From Roseiarcus sp963767245 (GTDB taxonomy: Bacteria; Pseudomonadota; Alphaproteobacteria; Rhizobiales; Beijerinckiaceae), in contig CAVYDG010000015.1 in NCBI GenBank assembly GCA_963767245.1, forward strand, positions 12,274 to 76,273: a stretch of 64,000 nt of DNA. The letters are read 5' to 3'. A program made the translations under genes and the position numbers. How positions within the stretch are numbered: position 1 is the first letter of the stretch; every line of letters starts with the position of its first letter. The notes under the pieces are model-generated. The model was not told the origin of the DNA. It made no database searches and was given only the letters and a program-made list of their open reading frames with translations. Of the stretch, positions 34,109-43,141 are shown piece after piece.

Positions 34109-35743
34109 TCAATAGTCCATGCCGCCCATACCACCGCCTGGCGTGGCTGGGGCCTCCTTCTTCTTCGGAGTCTCTGCGACCATAGCCTCGGTCGTGATCA
34201 TGAGGCCGGCGATTGACGCGGCGTCCTGCAGTGCGACACGAACGACCTTCGCCGGGTCGACGATGCCGGCGTTCAGCATGTCGACATATTGCTCGGTCTG
34301 GGCGTCGAACCCGTAAGTCTGAGACTTGTTCTCCGTGATCTTGCCGACCACGATCGAGCCCTCTACGCCTGCGTTCTCAGCGATCTGGCGGATCGGCGCC
34401 TCAAGCGCCCTGAGCACGATGTTGATGCCGGCCTGGATGTCGGCATTCTGGTCGCTGAGCTTGCTGATCGCGGCCTTGGCCCGTAAAAGCGCCACGCCGC
34501 CTCCCGGCACGATGCCTTCTTCAACGGCCGCCTTCGTCGCGTGCATCGCATCGTCGACCCGATCCTTCTTTTCCTTGACCTCGACCTCGGTCGAACCGCC
34601 GACGCGGATCACGGCGACCCCGCCGGCAAGTTTCGCCAGCCGCTCCTGGAGCTTCTCCTTGTCGTAGTCGGAGGTGGTCTCCTCGATCTGCGCCTTGATC
34701 TGGGCAATGCGGCCCTCGATATCCTTCTTCGACCCGGCACCGTCGATGATCGTGGTGTTCTCCTTCTCGATCCGCACCCGCTTGGCGCGGCCGAGCATCT
34801 GGAGGGTCACGTTCTCGAGCTTGATGCCAAGGTCCTCGGCGATCATGGTGCCGGTGGTGAGGACGGCAATGTCCTCGAGCATGGCCTTGCGGCGATCGCC
34901 GAAACCGGGCGCCTTGACCGCCGCAACCTTCAGGCCGCCGCGCAGCTTGTTGACGACAAGCGTCGCCAAGGCTTCACCTTCGATATCTTCGGCGACGATG
35001 AGCAGCGGCTTGCCGGCCTGAACGATCGCCTCGAGGATGGGGAGCAAAGGCTGAAGCGAGGAGAGCTTCTTCTCGTGGATGAGGATGTAGGCGTCCTCGA
35101 GCTCGGCTAGCATCTTCTCGGCGTTGGTGATGAAATAGGGCGAGAGGTAACCGCGGTCGAACTGCATCCCCTCGACCACGTCGAGTTCGGTCTCGGCGGT
35201 CTTGGCCTCCTCAACCGTAATCACGCCCTCGTTGCCGACCTTTTTCATCGCGTCGGCGATCATCTTGCCGACCGCCTTGTCGCCATTGGCCGAGATTGTG
35301 CCGACCTGGGCGATTTCTTCGGATGATTGCACCTTCTTGGCGCGGCGCTCGATGTCCTTGACCACCGCCGCTGCCGCGATATCGATGCCGCGCTTGAGAT
35401 CCATCGGGTTCATGCCGGCCGCCACCAGCTTGAGGCCCTCCTTGATGATCGAGGCGGTCAGCACCGTCGCGGTGGTGGTGCCATCGCCGGCCCTGTCACT
35501 GGTCTTCGACGCGACTTCGCGCACCATCTGGGCGCCCATATTCTCGAACTTGTCTTCGAGTTCGATCTCCTTGGCGACTGTGACGCCGTCCTTGGTGATG
35601 CGGGGGGCGCCGTACGACTTGTCGAGCACGACATTGCGGCCCTTGGGGCCCAGCGTCGCCTTCACGGCGTTATTGAGGATATCGACGCCGCGCAGCATTC
35701 GATCGCGTGCGTCGGCGGAGAAGCGTACGTCTTTGGCAGACAT
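34109..35743 (-). CDS. groL: Chaperonin GroEL
   Basis: 544 residues of the 60-kDa chaperonin that folds proteins in the cytoplasm with GroES and ATP. Landmarks: MSAKDVRFSADARDRMLRGV at the start, LGPKGRNVVLDKSYGAPRIT, the ATP-site VAGDGTTTATVL-like DRAGDGTTTATVLTASI, and the Gly/Met tail TPGGGMGGMDY. The ATG at 35743 is preferred to an in-frame TTG 9 bases upstream. Full length, no damage. Alphaproteobacteria often carry several groEL copies; this one in an accessory setting may be an extra copy. Confidence 0.97.
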   Translation of the reverse strand: MSAKDVRFSADARDRMLRGVDILNNAVKATLGPKGRNVVLDKSYGAPRITKDGVTVAKEIELEDKFENMGAQMVREVASKTSDRAGDGTTTATVLTASIIKEGLKLVAAGMNPMDLKRGIDIAAAAVVKDIERRAKKVQSSEEIAQVGTISANGDKAVGKMIADAMKKVGNEGVITVEEAKTAETELDVVEGMQFDRGYLSPYFITNAEKMLAELEDAYILIHEKKLSSLQPLLPILEAIVQAGKPLLIVAEDIEGEALATLVVNKLRGGLKVAAVKAPGFGDRRKAMLEDIAVLTTGTMIAEDLGIKLENVTLQMLGRAKRVRIEKENTTIIDGAGSKKDIEGRIAQIKAQIEETTSDYDKEKLQERLAKLAGGVAVIRVGGSTEVEVKEKKDRVDDAMHATKAAVEEGIVPGGGVALLRAKAAISKLSDQNADIQAGINIVLRALEAPIRQIAENAGVEGSIVVGKITENKSQTYGFDAQTEQYVDMLNAGIVDPAKVVRVALQDAASIAGLMITTEAMVAETPKKKEAPATPGGGMGGMDY

Positions 35744-35784
35744 GATGTTCAATCCCTGGTTTGAGAGTCAGCGGAGAGACGGCT

Positions 35785-36102
35785 TCAGGCGGCCTTCTTC
35801 TTTGTGGCGCCTGTACCCTCGATAACGCCCATCACGTCGGACTCCTTCATGATCAAGAGGTCCTCGCCGTCGATCTTGACCTCGGTGCCGGACCATTTTC
35901 CAAACAGCACCCGATCGCCGGCCTTGAGGTCAATCGGAACGAGCTTGCCGCTTTCGTCGCGGGCTCCGGGTCCAACGGCGATGACCTCGCCTTCCTGCGG
36001 CTTTTCCTTGGCGGTATCGGGAATAATGATGCCGCCCTTCGTCTTGTCGTCTCCTTCGATGCGGCGGACGACGACACGGTCGTGCAATGGACGGAATTTC
36101 AT
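35785..36102 (-). CDS. groS: Co-chaperonin GroES
   Basis: 105 residues. MKFRPLHDRVVVRRIEGDDK, the mobile loop TKGGIIIPDTAKEKPQEGEV, and GDRVLFGKWSGTEVKIDGED are standard. The ATG at 36102 is chosen over the long upstream extension of the same frame because the family begins there. It forms the lid of the GroEL chamber. It is 41 bases upstream of groEL on the same strand, the usual groESL operon. Confidence 0.97.
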   Translation of the reverse strand: MKFRPLHDRVVVRRIEGDDKTKGGIIIPDTAKEKPQEGEVIAVGPGARDESGKLVPIDLKAGDRVLFGKWSGTEVKIDGEDLLIMKESDVMGVIEGTGATKKKAA

Positions 36103-36193
36103 AAGTTTCGCTCCCGGTTTGACCTGCGATGACGGCCTCGGGCGACATGCCCTGACGTTCCGCTCGGGTCTTAGGCCGGATAAATAGCCACCG

Positions 36194-36220
36194 CTGGCGC
36201 CCGCCACAAGAGAGTGCCAA
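36194..36220 (-). promoter_or_regulatory. CIRCE-like HrcA operator of groESL
   Basis: The consensus is TTAGCACTC-N9-GAGTGCTAA. On the plus strand the site reads CTGGCGCCC, a 9-base spacer, then GAGTGCCAA. One half-site fits well and the other is degenerate; spacing is exactly 9. It lies 92 bases before the groES start. HrcA repression of this operon is therefore likely but possibly weakened. Confidence 0.55.
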
Positions 36221-36294
36221 AACTCCAACGAGACGATAAGCGAACAACGCCTTCCGGTCGAGACGGACTGGACAACCGCCGATAGATCATGCGG

Positions 36295-36320
36295 GTCAGT
36301 TTGCCGTAGCGGAAACTGAC
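36295..36320. repeat. Inverted repeat GTCAGTTT...AAACTGAC
   Basis: GTCAGTTTGCCG and CGGAAACTGAC pair over 11 bases (one bulged G) around TAG. It stands between the groES promoter region and a plus-strand small gene. It could be a terminator for an upstream transcript or an operator; a TTGACA follows at 36353. Confidence 0.4.
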
Positions 36321-36467
36321 GTCGGAGTCGGCTATCCCCTGTGAAAAATTGTTGACAGAATGAGGATCGACTTGACGAACATTGCGCCTCGTTGTTGGAA
36401 CAGGTCGCGAGCCGAGACAGAGCGACGTCGAGCTTTCGCCAACCGCATTTACAACGAGCGCCCTCTG

Positions 36468-36704
36468 ATGCGATTGCCATTCATTGACCCGCCTCGAGAA
36501 GAGGTCGCTTTAGTGGCCAGCGACTTGATCGTACGGTTCGGCCTTCACGCGCGTGATGAAGCCCTGCATTTGGCTGGACTTTCTAAGCAAATGCGTGCTC
36601 GCTGGAATAGGCAGCTCTACCGGCAAGCGGCTCGCGAGATAGAGATGAGCTTTACCGAGGCGCGAAGGCGATTGGGCGTGGAAGGTGCGCCAAAGGCGGG
36701 ATGA
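36468..36704 (+). CDS. Small unknown protein
   Basis: 78 residues from the ATG at 36468 (MRLPFIDPPREEVALVASDL, IVRFGLHARDEALHLAGLSK). The frame extends upstream to 36360 but that part looks non-coding. Helical, with a basic C-terminal half, like small DNA- or RNA-associated proteins. No family recognised. Confidence 0.45.
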   Translation: MRLPFIDPPREEVALVASDLIVRFGLHARDEALHLAGLSKQMRARWNRQLYRQAAREIEMSFTEARRRLGVEGAPKAG

Positions 36705-37145
36705 AACTCTCTGGTCGCTTCGACGTCACCACTGGTGCGATGGGCGGCATAGGGGCGCTCTGCAACAGAAAGCAACGGCGGAGCGAACGTCTGATGGCCA
36801 TGTTGACTAACCAGTAGGCGGCTCTGCGAATACCGGCGCAATTCCGGCGAAGCTCGGCATCGAAGGCGTCCCCCACGGTATCCACGATCGATAGCGCGTA
36901 GCCGAGCGGCTTCGCGGACCACCGCGAGCGCCAGTGCCATGGTCGCTACAGCCGAGCGATCCCGCGAGCCACTCATCGCAGCCTCCATCGCCTGCGGGAT
37001 GAAGACGCCGCCGACTAAAACCGCTGGACGCCGGGATAATCGGAAGGCAAGGGGTTTTCCAAATCGAGGACGGCCCGAAAAGGACCGCCCTCGAAAACCT
37101 CGAGACCGCCGGCGCGCAGCAGGCGCACAATTGAGTGCAGGGCCG
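36705..37145. other. Gap with possible minus-strand remnants
   Basis: No complete gene. On the minus strand a short frame from about 37135 (VRLLRAGGLEVFEGGPFRAV, LDLENPLPSDYPGVQRF) looks coding, as does a piece near 36800-36890 (ELRRNCAGIRRAAYWLVNMA), but neither has a start or a recognisable family. Probably worn-down genes. Confidence 0.3.
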
Positions 37146-38393
37146 ATGGCGTCAGTTCGCGAGTGGCAGTTCAAGCGGAAGTTTCGCACCAATGCCTACG
37201 GCTGGCGCGCGTCGAATTTTGCCATCGGCCGCCTCAAGGAAGCTACCGCCGAAATCAGGTTCGTGGCGAAATCCGATCCGGTCGCGGCGGGAGACGGCGT
37301 CGTGTCGTTGATGGAGCGCATCTGGCCGTCGTTCCAGGGAATTGACACCTCGTCCGGCGCCCTTGGCGCTGCGGTCTTGCGCACCGAGAATGAGCTAATC
37401 CCGATCCTGACCGTCGCGCCGGCGGACCATGCGACCAGAGGCAAGTGGCTCGAGAGATTGTTCGAGGCGGTGCAAAACGACGGCGTCGAATATCTGGCTC
37501 CGCTCGAAGATCGCTGGGGCGAGATCGCCCAATACCCGGACCTGATCGACGAATATGCAGACCGAATGATCGAAATGGTGCGGCGCGCCTGGGCCGATCA
37601 CCAAACCTTCCAGCATGTAGCCGGAATATCGATCTGCTTGTCGTGCCTGCTCGACAGGGGCCGTTACGACGAACTTCAAGAACTCCTGGCCGCACGACGG
37701 ATGAAGTTTTGGTCCTCGCACAAATTCGGCGCCGAGGCGCTGGTTCGGCAGGGATTATGGGAAGCCGCGATCGCGTTTGCAGAAGCGGCACGCAGCAGCA
37801 CAAAACCCGGTTCCTCTGAAATGTCGATCGACCGGTTTTGTGAGAAGCTATTGATCGAGCATGGTCGCTCGGATGAGGCCTATCGACGTTATGGCCTGCG
37901 CGCGGCCAGCGGCACGACGAACCTATCGGTCTACCGCTCTCTGGTTCGCACATACCCGGACCGGGACCACCGTCGGATGCTCTTGGATCTGATCGAAGCC
38001 CGCGGCGACAAGGGCAAATGGTTTGCGGCTGGGAAGGAGTCCGGGTTCTTCGACATCGCTGTCGAGTGTGCCGCCGCGCAAGGTGCAGACCCATCGACGC
38101 TGGTCCGAGCAGCCCGGGATTTCTGCGGCAAGGAGCCGCAATTCGCCGCCACCGTCGCGCTGCTTGCTCTCTCGAGCCTTCTCGCTGGCGGGGGCTATGA
38201 CCCAAGCGTGTCGGAAGTCGACGACGCCGTGAAGCACCTTCTCTCTGCTTCGCGCCAGATTGGGGAGTTCGAGTGGGCGTTGCGAGAACTCGGCAAGCTG
38301 GCGGAGCGGCAGTGCGTGTCAGGCCGGGAACCGTTTCGGCATGCCATCCAGGCCGCGCTGTCGCGCTGGCATCCTGGCGAGCCCAACCTTTAA
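37146..38393 (+). CDS. Conserved unknown protein with helical repeats
   Basis: 415 residues from the ATG at 37146, where a recognisable family start (MASVREWQFKRKFRTNAYGW) begins; the frame extends upstream but without similarity I know. I recall close relatives annotated only as hypothetical in Hyphomicrobiales. The body is alpha-helical with TPR-like pairs (GRYDELQELLAARRMKFWSS, HKFGAEALVRQGLWEAAIAF, LLIEHGRSDEAYRRYGLRAA). Such repeats bind other proteins. No signal peptide or membrane segment, so cytoplasmic. No functional partner is evident. Confidence 0.75.
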   Translation: MASVREWQFKRKFRTNAYGWRASNFAIGRLKEATAEIRFVAKSDPVAAGDGVVSLMERIWPSFQGIDTSSGALGAAVLRTENELIPILTVAPADHATRGKWLERLFEAVQNDGVEYLAPLEDRWGEIAQYPDLIDEYADRMIEMVRRAWADHQTFQHVAGISICLSCLLDRGRYDELQELLAARRMKFWSSHKFGAEALVRQGLWEAAIAFAEAARSSTKPGSSEMSIDRFCEKLLIEHGRSDEAYRRYGLRAASGTTNLSVYRSLVRTYPDRDHRRMLLDLIEARGDKGKWFAAGKESGFFDIAVECAAAQGADPSTLVRAARDFCGKEPQFAATVALLALSSLLAGGGYDPSVSEVDDAVKHLLSASRQIGEFEWALRELGKLAERQCVSGREPFRHAIQAALSRWHPGEPNL

Positions 38394-38615
38394 CAACCAC
38401 GGGCGACGACGCTTCAGCCTGACCGGTCACCGCTGGGCCGCCCGGAATTAAACGCTTCACCACCTTGGCAGCGCTGCGCTTCCCCGGCTCTCAAGCGTTT
38501 TCGTAACTGACGCCCACTCCAAAAGTCACTTGCAACTCGATCGTGTTATCGATACCGTGTTCTCTATACGTTCTTCTGCACTCGCACCTCGACTAAATCC
38601 CCGAACGAGACCCGC

Positions 38616-41048
38616 ATGGCGGATCAGATCGTCATCACCGAGAAAACCAGCCAGGCAAAAGACGTGCGCGCCGCCGTAGGCTCTCGCTACGGAGACGTCC
38701 TGCCAGCGGAAGGACATTTGCTGGACCTTCTCGAGCCGGAGGATGTAGTGCCGGCCTGGAAGCGCTGGTCGCCGGTCCTGCTTCGTCCCGAAGGTCTTTA
38801 TGGCACCCGCCCTGCTGAGGGCGGCAACAAAGCCGCCAAGCTCAAAGCTATCCGTGAGGCGCTGCGCACCGCAAAGCGGGTCTGGCTCGCCACCGATTGC
38901 GATCGCGAGGGACAACTCATCGGTCAGGAAATTCTCGAGCATTACAATTACCACGGCCAGGTCATGCGGGTGCTATTTACCGCGCAGGATTCTCAGACGA
39001 TCCGCGACGCGTTCGGCCGGGCGAAGCCAAATGCCGAATACGCTCCGCTTTACGCCGCCGCCGTCGCGCGCCGACAAGCCGACCAGATCTACAACCTGTC
39101 GCTGACGCGAACAGCGACCGTCATTCTTGGTCGAGGAGCGCGGGGCGTTATCGGAGTCGGCCGGGTCAAGACGCCAACTTTGGCGATCGTGTGCAAGCGC
39201 GAGCTCGAGATCCGGAATTTTGTGCCGCAGACGTACTTTGAAGTCGTCGCCACGGCGATCGCATCCGGAGGTCAATTCCAGATGCGGCACGCGCCGCAGG
39301 AGCGAATTGTCCGGCGGGAGGTCGCCCAGACGGTCGTCGAAGCGGCCCGGGATTTCGAGGGCGCGCTGGGCGTGCGTGTTGAAGACAAGCGGCAAGGGCC
39401 GCCAAAGCTCCACGATCTGCCTTCGCTGCAGAAATTGTGCAGCTCGCGCTTCGGTTGGCCGGCCGGCAAGACGCTGGAAGTCGCTCAGGAACTCTATGAC
39501 GGCCAGGGCAAGAAGATCATCACCTATCCCCGCGCCGAGGTGCGTTATGTCCCGGAGAGTTTGATACCGGACGTCCCGAAGATCGTCGCCGGCCTGCAGG
39601 CGGGCAAGTCATTTAGCGCAATTGCGGTGCCCGATCCCCCGATCATCAGGAAGGGCGCAAGCGGCAGTTTCCATGACAAGGGACTTGAGGACGCCAGCCA
39701 TCACGCCGTCATTCCGAACGTCAACAGGGTCGTCAACCTGCGGGAGGTCTGGCCGCGTCTTTCGATCGACGAGAAGAAAATGTTCGACGTGATCGCGCGG
39801 GCTTATCTGGCCGCCGTCATGCCCGACTTCCGTTACCGTCAGACGACCGCGACGCTCGACGTCCGGGGATTCCCTTTTCGCGCCACCGGTCGCCAGCCCA
39901 TCGATCTTGGCTGGCGCGCAGCATTCCCGGAGTGGCAACCCGCTGACGAAAGGGGCGATGAAGCGCAATTGCTGCCGGCACTGCGCAACGGCGAGACCAC
40001 GAAACTGGAAAACCCTACTATTGAGGACAAAGAGACGCGGCCCCCGCCGCGATACAATGAGGGCACCCTGATCGAGGCGATGCAGAACGCCTGGCGTTTC
40101 GTTGACGACGAGGTGCTGCGGGAGCGACTGAAGGAAGCCAAAGGCATCGGCACTCCTGCCACCCGAGCAGAGATTATTGGCGGACTCAAGAAGCAGGCCT
40201 TCCTCATTGCCCAAGGGAAGAACATCGTGCCCACCGAGACTGGGCTGTCGCTATTCGGGGTTCTTAAACAGGCGGATCCCTCGCTGGTCGACCCCGGGTT
40301 AACCGCGCAACTCGAATGCCTGCTCGACGAGGTCGTGATCGGCAAGCAGAAGATGATCGGTGCGATTGATGCGGTGTGCGACGTCGCTCAACGAATTATC
40401 GGCAAGCTGCAGGAAGGCGCCGCCATCGGAGGACCGCCGTTGCTCGGCGCCGCCATCGCCGGCGACGCGAGTTCACGCCCACCAACGCCAGCGATGAAAC
40501 GCTTTGCTGACAAGATCGTCCGGGATAAAGGCGTAAAGCCTCCACCAGGCTATGCGACGGCGGGATCGATCTGCCGCGCGTTCCTCAATCAGCACGCGCC
40601 CAGCAAAGCCGACGCTGGAATACCTTTAGCGACTGGCTCCAAGCCCGCAAGTCGGGCGCAGGTGGTATTTGCCGAGAAGCTTGCGCAGGAGACACGCATC
40701 GTTATTCCCGACGAGGCCAAGGCCAGTTCGGCTGCCATGTCGACGTGGATCAACTCCAATCAGGTCAAAAAGCGTGACAAGAGTCGTCGCAAGCCTGACG
40801 CGCCGCGATCAATCGCTCCTAAATCCGCGGTTCCACGAAAGAGATCTCGGAAACGCGTGACAAATGTCGTTGCCACGGCCACTCCGTCAACGCCGGCTCG
40901 GGGGAATTCGGGAACCGAGACCCCATTGCGGATTCCCTACGGCAACAAGGATACCGCCCTGAGACTTGGCGCCCGCTATCGAGCAGGCGGGTGGTATGCC
41001 CCCGCGGGCGTCGAACTCGCTGCCTTCGGCGAACGTGGGTGGCTATAG
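38616..41048 (+). CDS. topB: Type IA DNA topoisomerase (TopB/TraE-like) with DUF5710 tail
   Basis: 810 residues. The Toprim domain has VITEKTSQAKDV at the start and the acidic triad in TDCDREGQLIGQEI near residue 95. The active-site tyrosine lies in IITYPRAEVRYVPE near residue 303 (Ala replaces the usual Thr after YPR). HHAVIPN and GIGTPATRAEIIGGL are standard. No C-terminal zinc fingers are visible. After about residue 600 there is a basic low-complexity linker. The last 40 residues (LRIPYGNKDTALRLGARYRA, GGWYAPAGVELAAF) form a DUF5710 module seen in plasmid and conjugation proteins. It decatenates DNA; its context points to mobile-element use. Confidence 0.9.
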   Translation: MADQIVITEKTSQAKDVRAAVGSRYGDVLPAEGHLLDLLEPEDVVPAWKRWSPVLLRPEGLYGTRPAEGGNKAAKLKAIREALRTAKRVWLATDCDREGQLIGQEILEHYNYHGQVMRVLFTAQDSQTIRDAFGRAKPNAEYAPLYAAAVARRQADQIYNLSLTRTATVILGRGARGVIGVGRVKTPTLAIVCKRELEIRNFVPQTYFEVVATAIASGGQFQMRHAPQERIVRREVAQTVVEAARDFEGALGVRVEDKRQGPPKLHDLPSLQKLCSSRFGWPAGKTLEVAQELYDGQGKKIITYPRAEVRYVPESLIPDVPKIVAGLQAGKSFSAIAVPDPPIIRKGASGSFHDKGLEDASHHAVIPNVNRVVNLREVWPRLSIDEKKMFDVIARAYLAAVMPDFRYRQTTATLDVRGFPFRATGRQPIDLGWRAAFPEWQPADERGDEAQLLPALRNGETTKLENPTIEDKETRPPPRYNEGTLIEAMQNAWRFVDDEVLRERLKEAKGIGTPATRAEIIGGLKKQAFLIAQGKNIVPTETGLSLFGVLKQADPSLVDPGLTAQLECLLDEVVIGKQKMIGAIDAVCDVAQRIIGKLQEGAAIGGPPLLGAAIAGDASSRPPTPAMKRFADKIVRDKGVKPPPGYATAGSICRAFLNQHAPSKADAGIPLATGSKPASRAQVVFAEKLAQETRIVIPDEAKASSAAMSTWINSNQVKKRDKSRRKPDAPRSIAPKSAVPRKRSRKRVTNVVATATPSTPARGNSGTETPLRIPYGNKDTALRLGARYRAGGWYAPAGVELAAFGERGWL

Positions 41049-41184
41049 AGCCAAGCGCCGCAGTCGAATCGATCAGGCGTCATCTTGGCGGCGCGTGCGT
41101 CGCGAACGACCGGCTTCTCCGATCGGTCGGCCGTGCGATCGTCGGCAATGACAACTGCTGTCGTCAAGACTGCTTTCGCGCCGC

Positions 41185-42063
41185 GTGATATTGGCCAAGG
41201 CAGGCAGGCTGGGCCTAAAGCAGCCGCCTGGCGCGGAGGGCGGGAGATTGAGGCTTCTAATTCGTTGGCTTCGTCGCTTCGCGGTTCTCGGGCTGGGGAT
41301 CGTGGGCGTCTGGTTCATCGTTTTCGTTCTCAGAATTACCGATCGCCGACTGCCCACGATCCTGGCGCTGAGCCTGACCTACGCGATCGCGGCTTATGTG
41401 ATCCTGCCGCGAGTGGTGCGGATGGGGCTCAAGATCCTGCAGAGCAAAAGCGTGCCGAGCTTCACCCTGACCGGCGATTGCCTGCCGGGTGACCCGGTCA
41501 ATCTGGCGCTGATCGGGGAGTTCGAGAGGCTGCGCGCCGCCTTCGCCCGCGCGGGCTGGATCGAAGCCGATCCGCTCAACCTCCGAAGCTCATGGGGGAT
41601 GGCCGTCGCCTTCGTACTCAACAGGCCTTATCCGGCCGCGCCGTTCAGTTCGCTCTACGTGTTCGGCCGCAAGCAGGATGTCGGCTTCCAGAAAGCGATC
41701 GACATGAGCCCGCGCAAGCGCCACCACATCCGCTTCTGGGCGTTGAGCCTGGAGCGTGCGGAAGACACGCTCAACAAAGCGGAATTCTGGCTCAACATCG
41801 ATCGGCCGCCGCTCGACGCGCGGGTCCTGTGGATCGGCGCCGGCACGAGGGACACAGGGATCTCGCTGACGAAATTGACCTTCCAAGTCACCCACGCGAC
41901 CAATTCCGACACCAACGCGGAGCGTGATTTCATCCTTGGCGAGCTGAAACGGTCCGGCGTCATCGGCGAGGTAAGGTGGCACCAGGAAGGCGAACGCCTG
42001 AACCTCGGGCGCGTCAATCACTATGTCGCCGACCACGAAGTCGCCGTTGCGACACTGGCGTGA
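41185..42063 (+). CDS. LssY C-terminal-domain membrane protein
   Basis: 292 residues, GTG start. Two membrane helices (residues about 32-52 and 58-78) are followed by a soluble LssY_C domain: DPLNLRSSWGMAVAFVLNRP, SSLYVFGRKQDVGFQKAI, SPRKRHHIRFWAL. LssY_C proteins are often linked to lipid phosphatases or secretion but have no known activity. The histidine pair in RHHIRFW is conserved in the family and may be functional. Single gene. Confidence 0.8.
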   Translation: MILAKAGRLGLKQPPGAEGGRLRLLIRWLRRFAVLGLGIVGVWFIVFVLRITDRRLPTILALSLTYAIAAYVILPRVVRMGLKILQSKSVPSFTLTGDCLPGDPVNLALIGEFERLRAAFARAGWIEADPLNLRSSWGMAVAFVLNRPYPAAPFSSLYVFGRKQDVGFQKAIDMSPRKRHHIRFWALSLERAEDTLNKAEFWLNIDRPPLDARVLWIGAGTRDTGISLTKLTFQVTHATNSDTNAERDFILGELKRSGVIGEVRWHQEGERLNLGRVNHYVADHEVAVATLA

Positions 42064-42161
42064 TCGTCGTCGGGGGCCGGATCACAGCTGCCGAGCGGCT
42101 TCCACCGCATCCACCATTACGGCCAGTTCGCCAGTCGAGCCCACAACATCGAGTGCGCTCG

Positions 42162-42305
42162 TCATTGCTGGCCGCACCGGAACGCGCGCCCGCCGAGGCG
42201 GACCAGGGTCTCGTGGATGTCTTCGACGGACTTGATGAAATGGGTCTGACCGAGGATGAAATTCGTCGCGTCCGGCTTGTCTATCCGGATCGTAGCGAGC
42301 TGCAT
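42162..42305 (-). pseudogene. Adenosine-specific kinase, N-terminal remnant
   Basis: The first 37 residues (MQLATIRIDKPDATNFILGQ, THFIKSVEDIHETLV) match the archaeal/bacterial adenosine-specific kinase family. AAGGAG lies 7 bases before the ATG at 42305. The rest of the roughly 160-residue protein is gone: 10 odd residues and a stop at 42162 follow. Probably a truncated, inactive gene. Confidence 0.6.
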
Positions 42306-42615
42306 GGCCATCTCCTTGCGCCCGCGGTGGACGAATGTCGTAGTTTTTCAATGAACTACCTTCCAACAAAATGGGAAGCCGTTCACCGCCATCCGCCGCA
42401 TGGTGGATTGTAACCTCAGCCGATTAGAGTGTCGTTGGTCGCGGCCGCAACACGAATAAGCGTTAGGCTATTGGCGACGCAGCGACGAGTGAGAACGCGT
42501 GTTTTGTCACTACGTCCATCTCCTCGGCGAGCGCGGTACCGTCGTCGCTCGATCGACGGCATAACTGCAATCCGCCCATCGCGATGGTTTGCTGGGGCTT
42601 CGACGAAATGCGTGT
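42306..42615. other. No gene seen
   Basis: Lower-complexity spacer between the kinase remnant and the pterin dehydratase gene. No frame on either strand has recognisable content; no hairpin of note. Confidence 0.4.
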
Positions 42616-42969
42616 TCAAGCAGCTTTGTCCGCCGCCGACGCAAGTCGATCGATCTTTGCCGCCATGATGAAATCGTTCTCGTGGAGACCCTTGATCTTC
42701 TTGGTGCGAAGCGACACGGTCCCATAGCCCCAGCCGAAGGTGACGTCGGGATGGTGACCTTCCGCCTCCGCAAGCTCGCCAACCTTCTGGACGAATACGA
42801 GCACCTCCCGGAAGTTCCCGAAACGAAAAGTCTTCTCGATCCGGTGCGCGTCGTCCATGAGCGCCCATTCTGGAGCTTGTGGGAGGAGTTCTTCGGCTTC
42901 CGCTCGCGTCAGCGGCGGCATCCCGCCGCGACACGGGGTGCAAGTTTTCTCGACGAGCGCTTCCGTCAT
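42616..42969 (-). CDS. phhB: 4a-hydroxytetrahydrobiopterin dehydratase
   Basis: 117 residues from the ATG at 42969, chosen because GGAGG stands just before it; another ATG lies 15 bases upstream. The PCD/DCoH fold shows LTRAEAEELLPQAPEWALMD, the core EGHHPDVTFGWGYGTVSLRT (catalytic His-His) and KKIKGLHENDFIMAAKID. It dehydrates the carbinolamine formed by aromatic amino-acid hydroxylases, regenerating pterin cofactor. No hydroxylase gene is nearby. Confidence 0.93.
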   Translation of the reverse strand: MTEALVEKTCTPCRGGMPPLTRAEAEELLPQAPEWALMDDAHRIEKTFRFGNFREVLVFVQKVGELAEAEGHHPDVTFGWGYGTVSLRTKKIKGLHENDFIMAAKIDRLASAADKAA

Positions 42970-43141
42970 GTCATCCTCCGTCAATCAACACGATCATAGC
43001 GGCCCTGCGCCCAGCTTACCCCGTCAAGCGCCGTCGAGCGCACAGAGAACACAGGCATCCCAAGGCGTCGGAAATCAGAAGAGCCTCCCGCCCTTATGCC
43101 ATCGGCGGAGAGCGCGCCTGCAAGGGTCGCCTCGGGAAATA

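Noticed and set aside
37255..38463. 402-residue minus-strand frame
   Set aside because: Opposite the conserved helical-repeat protein; very Arg/Pro-rich shadow.
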